A DNA stretch of 64,000 nt from Lactuca virosa (taxonomy: Eukaryota; Streptophyta; Magnoliopsida; Asterales; Asteraceae), in the NCBI GenBank assembly GCA_928212115.1, contig CAKMRJ010004445.1, forward strand, positions 74,810,946-74,874,945. The letters are read 5' to 3'. A program made the position numbers and the translations under genes. This document shows, one piece after another, positions 11,003 to 21,887 of this stretch; position 1 is the stretch's first letter; every line of letters starts with the position of its first letter. Below the pieces are notes generated by a model that saw nothing but the letters and a program-made list of their open reading frames with translations, searched no databases and was not told where the DNA came from.

Positions 11003-12372
11003 ATGAGCCTTCACAACAGTTCAATCACCAAGGAGCTAAGTAAAACCTCATGCTCTCAATCCTGTGAAGATAAAATAAATAAATACTGTGAACAAAATGA
11101 ATTATTAGTTAGAAAGTTTTTTGACCTTAAAAATGAAATATATGAAATCAAGAAAGTAAACAAATGGCTTAAAGAAAAATTAGAAGCACAAACTAAAGAT
11201 TTAAGCAAGATTAAAGAAGAATACAGCACCAAATGTGTGCACTATCGTTTTGCCAAGGAGAAAATTGCAAACTTAACTGCTGAACTTGATGCATTAAAGG
11301 TCAAATTTAAGGATGTCGACTTTAACTTTAAGAAATTCGATGTGTCAAGTGAGATAGTTGAGTCAATGATAGAAAAACAATTAAAGTGGAAAGAAAAACA
11401 GGGTGAGGGTCTAGGGTATCACAGTGTACCGCCTACCTTCAATGATAGCTATACTCCTGCTCCTGAAACCAAGGAGATAGAGACACCTGCACAATATGGC
11501 CAGCCCCCTGTAACTGCCCTAATCAAGACTGAACAGTCTGGCCCAACTGAGAGTATTAATGTGAACGATACTAATGTTTCTACTTCATGTGCAGATAAAG
11601 TAACAGTGCAAGATGGGTTCAAGCAGAACAAAAATAATTCTAGTTCTACTGAAAATGCTTCAAAAACTTGTGATGAAAATAATCCCACTGTTGAAAAATT
11701 CAAGCCACGAAAATCTGTTAAACAATCTAATAAATGTGCATGTGCTTGTGCTTGTGGAAGTTCTTTGAAACAAACTTCATTTGGACAAGGACCAAGTCAC
11801 AATCTTATTTATTTGAAAAGACAAACTTGTTTTAACTGTGGGACTCCCGATCACATTGCTAGAAATTGCCCACATTACTCATATGTTCCTTACTATAAAC
11901 AAGGGTGGCAGAACGTGCCAAGGGGAGATCTTCCAAAAGAAATCCTTCGAGGTCACTTTCTCTTAATGGTGATTGGAATGCTAAAAAGGACAAGAATCAA
12001 ACTCCCAAGGACAAAAAGGGCATGTCGGACAAGAAGCCTAATTCGAGAGATGGTTCAGCCAAACCGAAATCGGTGAGGTCGAATTCATCTCAAGGATTGT
12101 CCTCTAGGTTACACTTGAGATTCAAGTCTAAATCAAAAAGTAGTTCCGTTTCAAAATCAAGTGTTGAAGCACCCATTAGGTTAAACATTAAAATGCTTAA
12201 ATCTAATTACCAATGGGTTCCCAAAGGTCACATTTCAAAATCATCTAAAAGTCCTGTAACTTCTTTATGTTCCTTATCTGATAAATATGATATGTCATGG
12301 GAAAGAGTATCTTGTGTAGATAGTAATGGTAGACCTAGTTTCAAAATGGACTGGGTTCCCAAAACCAATTAA
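11003..12372 (+). pseudogene. gag of copia A, N-truncated and frameshifted
   Basis: The reading frame from ATG 11003 gives a lysine/glutamate-rich coiled-coil segment, then a CCHC zinc knuckle CFNCGTPDHIARNC near 11830-11870 that would bind RNA. Near 11925 the frame shifts by one; the second frame carries a basic Ser/Lys-rich tail ending SFKMDWVPKTN and a stop at 12370-12372. The same coiled coil, knuckle and C-terminus occur in the gag of copia B (19481-21197), which also retains part of the UBN2-like capsid region that is missing here. The ATG at 11003 may not be the original start, since the N-terminal domain appears lost. Product role: structural particle protein of a retrotransposon. Confidence 0.8.
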
Positions 12373-12419
12373 TCCCGCACTCTGTGCCGGAGCAGCTACG
12401 GAGGAATATCATCAGACTT

Positions 12420-12557
12420 CAGTATGTTGATAGTGGCTGTTTCAGGCACATGACATGAGACATATCTCAACTGCACGACATTCATAATTTTATTGGAGAG
12501 CATGTGTCCTCTGCGGGAAAGGAAAGAAAAGATCACTCAAATGGGGACCATATTTAA
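12420..12557 (+). pseudogene. Aspartic protease scrap of copia A
   Basis: One frame reads VDSGCFRHMT, then after a stop DISQLHDIHNF. DSG-C-x-RHMTGD is the active-site region of copia proteases, so the catalytic DSG is kept. The domain ends within about 45 codons, where the deletion begins. Confidence 0.6.
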
Positions 12558-12602
12558 TGGCGTGATGAATTTCGAATATGTTAACTTCGTTTCGGAATTG
12601 AA

Positions 12603-12712
12603 ACACAGCTGAGGCTGAATACGTTGCTGCTTCTGCTTGCTGTTATCAGGTCATCTGGATGCAACTTTAATTGCTGAATTACGGTTTGAATTTTCTTGAT
12701 ACTCCTAGGTTT
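12603..12712 (+). pseudogene. RNase H scrap of copia A
   Basis: The frame reads TAEAEYVAASACCYQVIWMQ, then after a stop LLNYGLNFLD. This matches the AEAEY(V/I)A motif of copia RNase H. It lies only about 50 bp after the protease scrap, so integrase, RT and part of RNase H are deleted between them. Confidence 0.65.
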
Positions 12713-12907
12713 TCTTAAAATGATTAGTGTTGAAGCCTCTATACCCAATGTGCGTTCAAAGTAAAATTTTAAAGGAAGTCCAACTATTCAAGATGAAGTC
12801 ATTCATGTAGAAATTCATATGTTCATCTTGAAGGTGTGAAGAAATCGAAGCTAAAAGCTGAAGGTCAAGAACAAAGAGAAGATTGAAAAGAAAAGAAAGC
12901 TATAAAC

Positions 12908-12918
12908 CAAGGGGAGAT
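12908..12918 (+). promoter_or_regulatory. Polypurine tract of copia A
   Basis: AAGGGGAGAT directly precedes the 3' LTR and would prime plus-strand DNA synthesis. Confidence 0.8.
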
Positions 12919-13344
12919 TGTTAGGACATAATTTATGGTTTATACTTTGCTTTATATGGCTTTTAGAGTTCTCGGTCTAGGACCGAAAACACCATGTTTT
13001 CGGTGGTGTTTGGACTGAAATCACCATGTGATTTCGGTGGGCTTAATGAGGATTTCGGTTGGGTTTTGGGTTGGGCCTTTGTAATTAGGTCTAGGTATAT
13101 ATAGTATTATTTTCAGCCGTGTAAAAGGTTGGTCATTCTAAGAAGCTGATATCGAGTTTAGAGAGAAAGAGAGAACCGAGAGTAATTGAGAATCTTATAT
13201 ACTAGACTATTGTTCAATATAGTGTGCATTGAAGATTCGATAACTATGTTCTTAATTTGATATAACTGTTTTGCATTGATCATTGAATTGGGATTCCACA
13301 CCAATTCTAGTGACTTTTATTGATACTTAAGATTGGGTTTTACA
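12919..13344 (+). repeat. 3' LTR of copia A
   Basis: Starts TGTTAGGACATAATTTATGG and ends GGGTTTTACA. It matches the 5' LTR with scattered differences and a small indel near 13022-13042. Confidence 0.88.
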
Positions 13345-13349
13345 TCTCA

Positions 13350-14361
13350 ATCTGATGGTTAATTTTTTAATCAAGGTTTAACAAGAAATATTAAAAGATT
13401 TGGTCTTTTGATGCTCAATGTCATAATGTTTGAAGTCAAATTTTTTTTGGTTATTTTATTGTCTAATGTGATGCCCAGTCTGATGGTTTAGTTTCAAGGT
13501 TCTGAACCGTACATTATAAACCATCAGTGATAAGAAAATATTTTTATTAATGTTGGCATGTGACGCTTTTGAAAGAAAAGAAAGATAACCATCTATTGCG
13601 GGTATGTGTTTTGACCTTTTTGACGGTTAAATCTAACTTCAAGCTGTTAATGTTGGCATGTGAAGCTTTTCAAGGGAAGGACACATAACTATCTATTACA
13701 GGTACATGTTTTGACCTTTTTGCCCCTCTAACATTTTATGTTTATCTTCACTTTTTCATTTATTTTATGGTAACAATTGCAGCTTTGAGGACACTTTAGT
13801 TTGATATCACAAAAAACTATATACACTATAAAAACGACACTTTGGTGGTGTTTCATTTTGGCTTAACGACTTAATTTTAACATACAAGTGATGCTCGGTC
13901 ATTGAACAATCATACGAGGTTATATTTGTAAGAAGTAGCATTTTTGAATAAATATCTGTATTTTTATGTTTGACTGGTTTCTAAATAAACATTTTCTTGT
14001 AAATTATACATTTTTAATAAATAAACTTATTATGCCCTTTATAGTGGATACCTTTCATTTAGTAGTTTCTAATTATGAATAAATGTGAAAACCTCATAAG
14101 TTACTTATGCAGTTTTTAGTGAATATCTTTGTTGCGTAGAATTAGTTTTGAATTCAAAAAAACATTTAATTGCAGAAATGTAAATAAATAAATAAACAAA
14201 CAATTTTTGTTAAATAGTTACTAATATCATTTTAAATTAACAAATATAGACAAAACACTTAATTTTGTATAAAAACAACTTTTTGTAAATCTATGATTAA
14301 TGGTAATGCTTTTTAAAGTTTTAATGTCATTTTACTTTGTCAACCGTGTAATATTCGGGTT

Positions 14362-14370
<9 letters not shown>
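13350..14370. other. Non-coding AT-rich DNA with a 100-bp tandem repeat
   Basis: A unit starting TTAATGTTGGCATGTGA is present at 13547-13646 and again at about 13647-13733, with roughly 80% identity. No gene is seen. Confidence 0.6.
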
Positions 14371-14440
<70 letters not shown>

Positions 14441-14455
14441 CCATACACACACATA
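14371..14455. repeat. (TA)n and (CA)n microsatellite
   Basis: About 28 TA units are followed by CA-rich repeats. It is the left border of element G. Confidence 0.95.
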
Positions 14456-14456
14456 C

Positions 14457-15117
14457 AATTAGGTCTATATGAGACAATCATATTTTGTGAAACATAGGAA
14501 CGCAATCCTAACCATTCAATTTGAAGATCAAAATACTTTAAAAATGCAAAATAAATGAAAATGTGTTAAATTGTTATTTTAAATATTATTTTCGTCATAT
14601 AGATTATCCTAACAAAAAAAATTATCAGTTTTTTCGAAATATACATGAAATATTCAAATAAATTATTATATGGTAATTATTCAAATCAAATTTTTATAAT
14701 TTTAGAATCTTCTACTAGAATATTAAACTATAAATATTCAAACAATTCTTATACAATATTAGAATATTCTAACAAATGTAAGAATTATAGTAGAACATTA
14801 CAATATTTTAACATAACTAACAATTTTAGTAGAATATTAGAATATTCTAACATTCTAAAATTTGAATTGAATATTACAGTGTAATAATTCTATTAGAATA
14901 TTTCACATTTATCTCAAAATAAATGGTATTTTTTTTCTATTTTTTTTATTTTTTGTTTTTTGTATTAATTAAATGACGAAAAAAATATTTAAAAAAAAGG
15001 ATTTTTGGATTTTTCCTTTTATTTTCCTTTTTACATTTTTTTTAATTTTTTGATCTCCAAGATGGATGGCTAGTATGACTTCATTATGTCTTACAAAATT
15101 AGCATGGTCTTAAATAA

Positions 15118-15123
<6 letters not shown>
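14457..15123. mobile_element. TIR element G between two (TA)n tracts
   Basis: The left 80-90 bp starting TTAGGTCTATATGAGAC and the reverse complement of the right end starting TAAGGTTTATTTAAGAC align to about 70%, both ending in GAAGATCAAAA/GGAGATCAAAA. Both ends abut (TA)n. The middle (14640-14880) is dense in TAGAATATTCTA-type palindromes and has no credible coding frame. Superfamily unknown. Confidence 0.6.
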
Positions 15124-15206
<83 letters not shown>

Positions 15207-15207
15207 T
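15124..15207. repeat. (TA)n microsatellite
   Basis: About 40 TA units shared as border by elements G (left) and E (right). Confidence 0.95.
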
Positions 15208-15806
15208 AGGTAGGTTCAAATGTGGATGAACAAATATTGTGTGGATGTAGGGATTAATATGAGCCAAGTATTATTTAATTTTAATAAATAATTAATTAAA
15301 TCATCTACCCTTTAATTTAGGCAGATTACTTTATTTTAAACCCTACCTCTTCCATCGACACCCAAAAAATCATATACCTCCTATTTCCATCGACCTTCGT
15401 CCCCATTGGCTGAGATTTATTGCAGATGTCGACCATGACCCAACTACAATCGACAAATTTGACAGGACCGAGGAAGAGAACGATAATCAAAACACCACCA
15501 CCAGTAGCAAAGAATTCAAATGACTTCTATTTCTTAAGACGCCCAACGGTTTGTTATATTTCCTATTCAAGTTAATCGATTTCTTCTACCTTATTTTCTG
15601 ATTCGTTGGAAGTTTGATCTTTGAAAAATCAAGACTTATTCACTTGGAGTCAAAATTGATTTATGATTCTGATTGAGTATGTGAATTCGATTTTTTATGT
15701 TAAGTTGTGATTTGTGAATCTCACATGGTTTTGACTTCGTTGTTTTGAATGAACATTAGTACAGACACTGTGGACAAAACATTACTACTGACAACTCTTT
15801 TTATTT

Positions 15807-16240
15807 GCAACTATACTAAAACAAGCCTACCAAGTGTTTGACAAAATGCCATCTCAATCAAACGACAGTGGCGTTACTTAAATTGTTTTGATTTCCCCTG
15901 TTGCTCTCATAAATTCCAAATGAATGGAGACCTTGATTCATTATTGTTTGTCTTCATTTGTTTTTTATTATAACTAATCAATGTTGATTCATTATGTAAG
16001 TTCTTTAAATCTCACCTATTTTCTTCTTTCTTTCTCTGTGACTTACTAATTGTTACTGTTTCAACTTTTAATATTTGATTTTTAAAATGATGTTGGAGCA
16101 TCTTATTGTGAATTTGATTTTATTGCTTTTGAATTGGATTTTTTCTGCCAGATTTATAGAAAATGTGAAGATTTAGGCAGTGTCCTAAAAGTGTTTGATG
16201 AAATGTCAAAGAGAAATGTGTTATGGCAAAATCAATGTAA
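15807..16240 (+). pseudogene. PPR-like gene fragments inside element E
   Basis: Two pieces read like pentatricopeptide repeats of the plant RNA-editing type. At 15807-15881 a frame gives AYQVFDKMPSQSND before a stop. At 16152-16240 a frame gives IYRKCEDLGSVLKVFDEMSK followed by RNV, very close to the usual MY-KCG-L--A-KVFDEM--RNV pattern. PPR proteins bind organellar RNA. Between the pieces is about 270 bp of AT-rich non-coding DNA ending in CTGCCAG, which could be a splice acceptor. The fragments lie inside a TIR element, so host-gene capture is the likely origin; an old pseudogene invaded by the element is the alternative. Confidence 0.55.
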
Positions 16241-16736
16241 TCTATTCTTCCAAATGTATTCTGAAATGAATGTATTCTTGTAGTCATATTTTCTGAAATG
16301 ATTTCTTATATTTGTATATGTTTTGTTTCAGGACCACTTAGAATGTAGCAAAGTTGTTTAGAACAACAATGGTGGATGCAAATTAAGAGACAATTTCATA
16401 ACAATTGAGATTCACCACACCAAAATGTCAAAATATAACAACATGAAGGAAGAAAGAGAATGAAGATTATTTCATGAATGACATTGTATTCTTTTAGAAT
16501 GAAGATTTTTTCAAGAACGACTCACTATAAAGCTTGTCTTCTAATAGAATGTGACAAAAATTCAAAAAATAACATTGTATTTTTATAGAATGTGACAGTA
16601 AAATTTGTTTTTTGTTTTTTTGTGGACCTTAGATTCTTCAATAATATTAATAATTGATGTTTATTCTTTAGGAAAGTTGTTATTATTCAACTCATGGTTC
16701 AAAAATTTGTTATTATTCAAAATGTTCATTCAATCA

Positions 16737-17191
16737 TGTAAGTCCCTAATCTGCTTGTGTATCAATCAGATCCGTTTGATGGTGCGGAATCCCAATCAAA
16801 CGGATGATGTCAGATCAAATAGAAGAGAAGGAGAAGAAGAATAATGTGAATCTCAATGTATTAATGAATAGAATGATGATCCTTTACATGAGATTCACAC
16901 ACACTCTCTTTTCTCTAGTTTCTCTCTCTAGAACACCTTCAAATGCACACACTTAAGCTCCTCTAGTGTTCATCACTCTACTCCTCACCCCTTACACCTA
17001 TATTTATACATAAGAAACATGGGCTTGGTGAATATGGACCGTAAATGGGTTTACGGTTGTAAACCTGTTTACGGCCGTAAACACAACCGTAAACACGTAT
17101 ACGACCGTAAACACCAAGCTGTTTACGGTCCAAGACACAAAATTACATTTTCTTAGAAAAGCAAAGTATAAACCATATTTTTGACCCAACA
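16737..17191 (-). repeat. 3' LTR of copia B
   Basis: Plus-strand ends are TGTAAGTCCC and GACCCAACA. TATAAATA is read on the minus strand at about 17000-17007. GTTTACGG/CCGTAAAC motifs cluster at 17037-17135. Confidence 0.88.
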
Positions 17192-17204
17192 ATCTCCCCC
17201 TTGG
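17192..17204 (-). promoter_or_regulatory. Polypurine tract of copia B
   Basis: Minus strand CCAAGGGGGAGAT abuts the 3' LTR. A second PPT-LTR-like junction (GACCCAACAAGCTCCCCCT) lies at 17233-17251, a partial duplication. Confidence 0.8.
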
Positions 17205-17251
17205 TTTATAGCTTTCTTTTCTTTTCTTAAATGACCCAACAAGCTCCCCCT

Positions 17252-19200
17252 AAAAAGTAGCTGGCTTTCTTGTTCATCTTCATTGTAAGCTTGGCTTCAA
17301 CATTTATCTTCAATGAATGACTTCATATTGAGCACTTGGGCATTTCTTCAAGATTTGACATTGAACGCACATTGGGTGAGGAGGTTTGACGTACTGACTC
17401 TTGAAAGATAGCGCTTTCAATTTGAGAATCTTCAGAGAGAACATCAGAGAGAACAAATCTTCTGAATCACTTCAGCAGGTTCATAGATAGCAGCAGACTG
17501 ATTGAGGAGGCTTCAATGCAATCCGTCACCTAATCTTCAAGTGCAGCTTCACCTTGCTTCTGGGGTTGAAAGATTGAATGTCGAAAGAATAATCTTCATT
17601 TCTTGCTCCTTCGAATGAGAATTCTTCGATGATCACGAATGAAGCCTTGGCTCAAAAATCTTCGACACAAACTCCATGAGTTTCATCTTCACCCGAATTC
17701 ACTTTTCAAGACAAAACAAAACTAAAAGAAAATTTAGCACACAATATTTTTTGGATTTTTCATATTTTCTGAAAAAGAAATAAAACAGAAATAACACTAT
17801 TTTTGGATTTTTTTTTAATTTTCTGATTTTTGTTTGGATTTTAAAATTTTTAATTTTCCCCTAATATTTAAATTAGAAGAAAACTATGAACAAATTTAAG
17901 AAAAATAAAATGATATCTAACTTTAAGAGTGATTTGGGATCAAAGTTTTTAGACAGCCTTTATCCGTTTATTAGTACCTCTCCCTTCATGAATAGATCTG
18001 GTCAATCGCCGGTATTGTGTTCCACTTAAACACGAGAGATTGTGACAAAATTAGGACATACTATAAGTGACAAGACGATGTGATCCTAAGTTCCTAGATA
18101 ATATTCCTTAAGGACCATTCAGCTGACGACGACCAAAGATATTGTTGTCCACCTAAATTGAGCAGCGAGATCTACAGACAACCTAGTGATTGTTCAATTT
18201 TAAATGTACTAGAACATGTTTCCCGCTTCCTGACATACCCCAATAATCAGGAACTTCCAAAGTACTCCTTACTTTAGGTGAGTAGACAATTATTATGAGA
18301 GAAGTCAGATTTAGAATGCATATGCTATACACCTAGGTCGGATCTCTTCCAATCACGCAGAGGGTGAAACATATGACTAACCAGATTTAGAGGAATTGAG
18401 AAGTAGAATGGTGCATATGTTGTGTACCAGGTCGGATGGTTAATCACGCAAAGGAGACAACATATGGCTAACAGGCAGGAAGAATTGCATAGATAGAAGA
18501 TGCATAGAAATAGAGTTGCATATGTTGCAGTCCAGGTCGGATGTATTTCAATCACGCAGAGGAGGCAACATATGACTAACAGAAGGAAAGCAAGAAAATA
18601 ATTTTCTACAGACCTACTTTATCGGAATTCCCCAGTCGCCCCATCAATACCGGAATTAAGAACAAAGTCCGTACATCGAGGAAGAGTTAAACCACAGTTC
18701 TAGATACAGATAACTTTAATGTGACCGGTGGATTATCATGTATATCTCCCTGCTCAACCTATCTGAGCGTCGTATTGTCAGACTAAATGGATCTATCTAG
18801 GTCAAGATTTTTCAAGTCTCTAGATTCCTTAAGTTCACCAAGCCTAGTCAAGTCCATTTTAATCTCTCGTGCCTACCAGCGCATCGAACACAGAGCCTAG
18901 ACAATTCAGATTCAGTCCCTTACACAGATTTAGATTGTCTGTTATCACATGATTATATCACTTCCCAAAACATCTCCCTCAAGCAAATTCCATAACCAAC
19001 ATATTTGTTTTTGATTTTTTGATTTTCTAATGTTTTTGGATTTTTTAAAATTTTCTAATTTTTGTTTTGTTTTTATTTCTCCCCCTAAATTTGTGCATAG
19101 GAGAGAAACGAAAGTAAATGCACAAATTTAAACTATCCTAAAACAAAAATTAGTCTTTAAAGCGAATCAGCTTAAGAAAAACTCAGGAGTATAGAGAGGA
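17252..19200 (-). other. Non-coding 3' region of copia B
   Basis: No credible ORF is present. It includes AT-rich TTTTTGGATTTTT-type stretches at 17745-17880 and 19005-19080, and a triplicated unit at 18318-18580. Similar TTTTTGATTTTTCGAAAAG repeats occur in the 3' non-coding region of element D, so this is probably a shared Sirevirus feature. Confidence 0.55.
18318..18580 (-). repeat. Triplicated hairpin-bearing unit in copia B
   Basis: Three copies (18318-18381, 18412-18472, 18518-18580) share TGCATATG.., AGGTCGGAT, AATCACGCA and CATATG(A/G)CTAAC. In the last two copies CATATGTTG pairs with CAACATATG, so each can form a hairpin. Spacers between copies differ. Confidence 0.75.
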
Positions 19201-19204
19201 AAAC

Positions 19205-19471
19205 TCAAACCGTAAGTAACCGATTGAATTTGCATCCAGAAGGTCTGAGAACAGCACGCGTAATCTCAGAACAGATCCGCAAATTCTTCATGTCATTAAG
19301 CACTAACCCCGTTTGTGATCTCTTCCTTTCTTCCTTTCCCGAAAAGGACACATACTCCCAAACAATGTTCTGAGTGTTGTACAGTTGAGAGATGTCTCCT
19401 ATCATGTGCCAGGAACAGCCACTACCAACAAACCGAAGTCTAATGATATGCCTCCATAGCTGCTCCGACAC
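19205..19471 (-). pseudogene. Protease scrap of copia B with altered active site
   Basis: The frame reads LRFVGSGCSWHMIGDISQL, homologous to the copia protease motif in which DSG is catalytic. Here Asp is replaced by Gly (VGSG). The sequence stays similar to element A through FSGKEERK and then diverges. It follows gag directly, separated by a stop. Confidence 0.6.
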
Positions 19472-19480
19472 AGAGCGGGA

Positions 19481-21197
19481 TCAGTTGGTCTTTGGAACCC
19501 AGTCCATTTTGAAACTCGGTCGACCTTTGTCATCCTTGCACGGTACTCTCTCCCATGACATATCCTGTTTATCACAAACAGAAGATGAAGAAATACTAGA
19601 GTCATTAGTTGATTTGGGAGAGTGAGCCTTTGGAACCCATTTGTAGTTGGGTTTAACCAATTTCTTTTTCGATCTGATGGGTGGCTCGGTACTTGATTTT
19701 GAACTTGATGTCGGCCATTGAGATGACTTTGATTTTGGCTTCACGGGAGCATCTCTTGGATTTGGCTTCTTGGCCGGCATTTCCTTCTTGACTTTGGGAT
19801 TTTTGATTCTTGTCCTTTGGAGTTTGATTCTTGCTCTTCTGTGCATTCCAGTCATCATTGTCTGAACGTGACCTTGAGGGGTTTCTTTTGGAATATCTCC
19901 CTCTTGGCGTGTTTTGCCATCCATGTGCGTAGTAGGGAACGTATGCGCGATTTGGACAGTTTCGGGCAATGTGACCAGGTGTTCCACAGTGAAAACAAGT
20001 CTTTTTCTTCACTGGGAAATTGTTTCTTCCTACCCATGGTGGCGTGTCTTTGCCTTGTCTCTTGCTTTTCCCACACGCACAGTTGCAGCATGCATTCTGT
20101 TTAACTTGATTTGGTGGCCTGTACTTCTCAACAACAGGTTGATTAGAAGCAACTGAGTTCGAAGCAACAGATTCAGAGCTCAAGGAGATGTTGGTTTGTT
20201 CAATGGTTTTCTCCTTGTTCTCATCTTCTGCTACTTTACTATCAGACACACTCTCTTCAGCTGCTTGCTTGGATTGATTTAAGGATTGATCTGCAGGGGA
20301 AGTAGAAACGTTAGCATTTTCAACATTAATAAATCCTCCTGAAACAAAACCAGATGGCTTGCCATAAACCATGAATGGTTCGTTGGTAATCTCCTCTTTA
20401 GACAAAGGTTGATACTGATATGTATGATTAAAAGGAGGAGGTACATTATCGTATCCTAAACCCTTTGATTGATTATGTTTAAATTGCATGCAATGGTCTA
20501 TCATGTTGGCAACTACTTCGCATGATACATCAAACTTTTTAAAATCAAAATTTGTAGTTTCAAATTGCCCTTTTAATGTATCAAGCTCAGTAATTAACTC
20601 AGCATTCGGTCTCTTGATATAATCATAATGTTCACATTTTTCACTGTAGTCTTGCTGAATTCTCTTAAAGTCTTTTATTTTTGTTTCTAATTCAGCCTTC
20701 AGGGGTTTCTGTCCTTTCCTGAGTTGATATCCTTCATATCTCAGGTCCTCAACTTCTCTTTTTAATAACTCAATTTGTTCCCGAAGAAATTTAATCGTAT
20801 CTTCACTAGATAGTGTACATGAAACTTCACATGATTGAGAACATGAAACTTCATTGACCGGAAGGTTTGCGGAACTCATTGTTTTTCGAAAATTCAAAGC
20901 GTCAAGTTCTTCAATTATATCAGCAAGACTAAGACTATTGAGATCTTTTGTCTTCTTGATGACAGCCACGTTCATATCCCACGATTTCGGAAGTGAATTC
21001 AATAGCTTTTTGTTTATCTCAGATTTGGTCAAGAAGATCCCAGCTATATTCATCTCAGTAGTGAGTGTGGTAAATCACTGCAACTGAGCTTCCAGGGTTT
21101 CTCCAGGGATATAATCGAACATGTTGAAGTTTTGTCTTAACATCTCCTGACGACTCTCTTTCATGTCTTCAATTCCCTCGTAGACCTCAAAAACCAT
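19481..21197 (-). pseudogene. gag of copia B, with stop and frameshift
   Basis: From ATG at 21197 the frame reads VFEVYEGIEDMKESR through GETLEAQLQ, a TGA at about 21076, then IFLTKSEINKKLLNSLPKSW, the UBN2-type capsid motif of copia Gag. A lysine-rich coiled coil follows (about 20880-20560), then a Cys-rich patch and a CCHC knuckle CFHCGTPGHIARNC near 19955-20000. Around 19800 the frame shifts by one; the other frame carries the basic tail that ends SFKMDWVPKTN at 19481. The order and C-terminus match element A. The upstream part of the capsid domain is missing, so the start is uncertain. Confidence 0.8.
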
Positions 21198-21199
21198 TT

Positions 21200-21470
21200 A
21201 AAGCACAACTAGAACTTAAAAGTCAAACCCCAAAAAAATGCCCTTTGACTATAAACCTCAAAAGTCAACCTTAAAAGTCAAATTTAAAAAGTCAAACTTG
21301 AAAAGTCAAACTTAAAAGTCAAACCGAAAAGCTAAATTTGAAAATTTAAAAGTTAAATGAGAAAGTCAAAGTTTAAAGTCAAAGGTCAATTTTTAAAAGT
21401 CAAAGTCAAAATTTTAAGGTCAAAAGTTAAAAAATAATGTCAAAAATTAAAAACTAAATTTTTTTGGATG
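21200..21470 (-). repeat. AAAGTCAAA-rich leader of copia B
   Basis: About twenty plus-strand copies of AAAGTCAAA or AAAAGTCAA are packed into 270 bp upstream of gag. There is no coding potential. Confidence 0.6.
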
Positions 21471-21589
21471 AAAATGGAATTTTAAAATAAAGAAAATTGA
21501 TTTTTTGGGCTAAAAGTGCCAATTTGCGAAAATGGGAACCGAGAAGGACTGGTTTTGAATTAAATTTCGAAGGAGAGTAGCATGTGATA

Positions 21590-21658
21590 TGTTGGTTCAA
21601 CTGGTAAGGCGGAGGGCTGATGAAGTAGAGGTCGTAGGTTCGATCCCCGGCACCCCCG
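21590..21658 (+). other. tRNA-like segment with A and B boxes
   Basis: TGGTTCAACTGG at 21593-21604 fits the pol III A box and GGTTCGATCCC at 21637-21647 fits the B box, with tRNA-like spacing; CACCCCC follows as an acceptor-like end. The T stem does not pair well and no full cloverleaf can be drawn, so this is not called as a tRNA gene. It lies antisense in the leader of copia B and could be a SINE head or captured tRNA relic. Confidence 0.45.
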
Positions 21659-21887
21659 AAATCCGTTTCAATTTTTGAAGTCCGAAGGCGAGGCTGCTGC
21701 GATGCGAGGGCGCTGGTCCGAAGTGCGAAGGCGAGGACCTGGTGCGAGGATGCTGATGCGAAGCTTGCTGCTGCTGAGCCGGCTTCCTTAGCCGTTCACC
21801 GAGCCGAATTCCGAGCCGAGGCCGCAAACTCCGGTGACCGTAAACCGCCGACCGTAAACTCCGGCGACCGTAAACGTGTTTACGGCT

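Larger units (their letters stand above)
9965..13344 (+). mobile_element. Copia element A, Sirevirus-like, pol-deleted
   Basis: Two LTRs (9965-10386 and 12919-13344) are about 95% alike by eye and flanked by identical TCTCA (9960-9964 and 13345-13349). A PBS follows the left LTR and a PPT precedes the right. The interior encodes a gag missing its capsid-like N-terminus, a short protease scrap and a short RNase H scrap. Integrase and RT are absent. The PPT-LTR junction AAGGGGAGATTGTTAGG matches those of B and D, suggesting one Sirevirus-like group. The perfect target duplication shows clean integration; whether the deletion preceded it cannot be told from one copy. Confidence 0.88.

Noticed and set aside
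14300..14497. ORFs rich in Tyr-Ile or Thr-His repeats across (TA)n and (CA)n tracts (also at 22371-22649, 35002-35265, 36943-37308, 38541-38742, 47861-48064, 51851-52084)
   Set aside because: They are translations of microsatellites, with no domain outside the repeat.
21590..21658. A genuine tRNA gene
   Set aside because: A and B boxes fit, but the T stem and acceptor stem do not pair and no anticodon arm is convincing.
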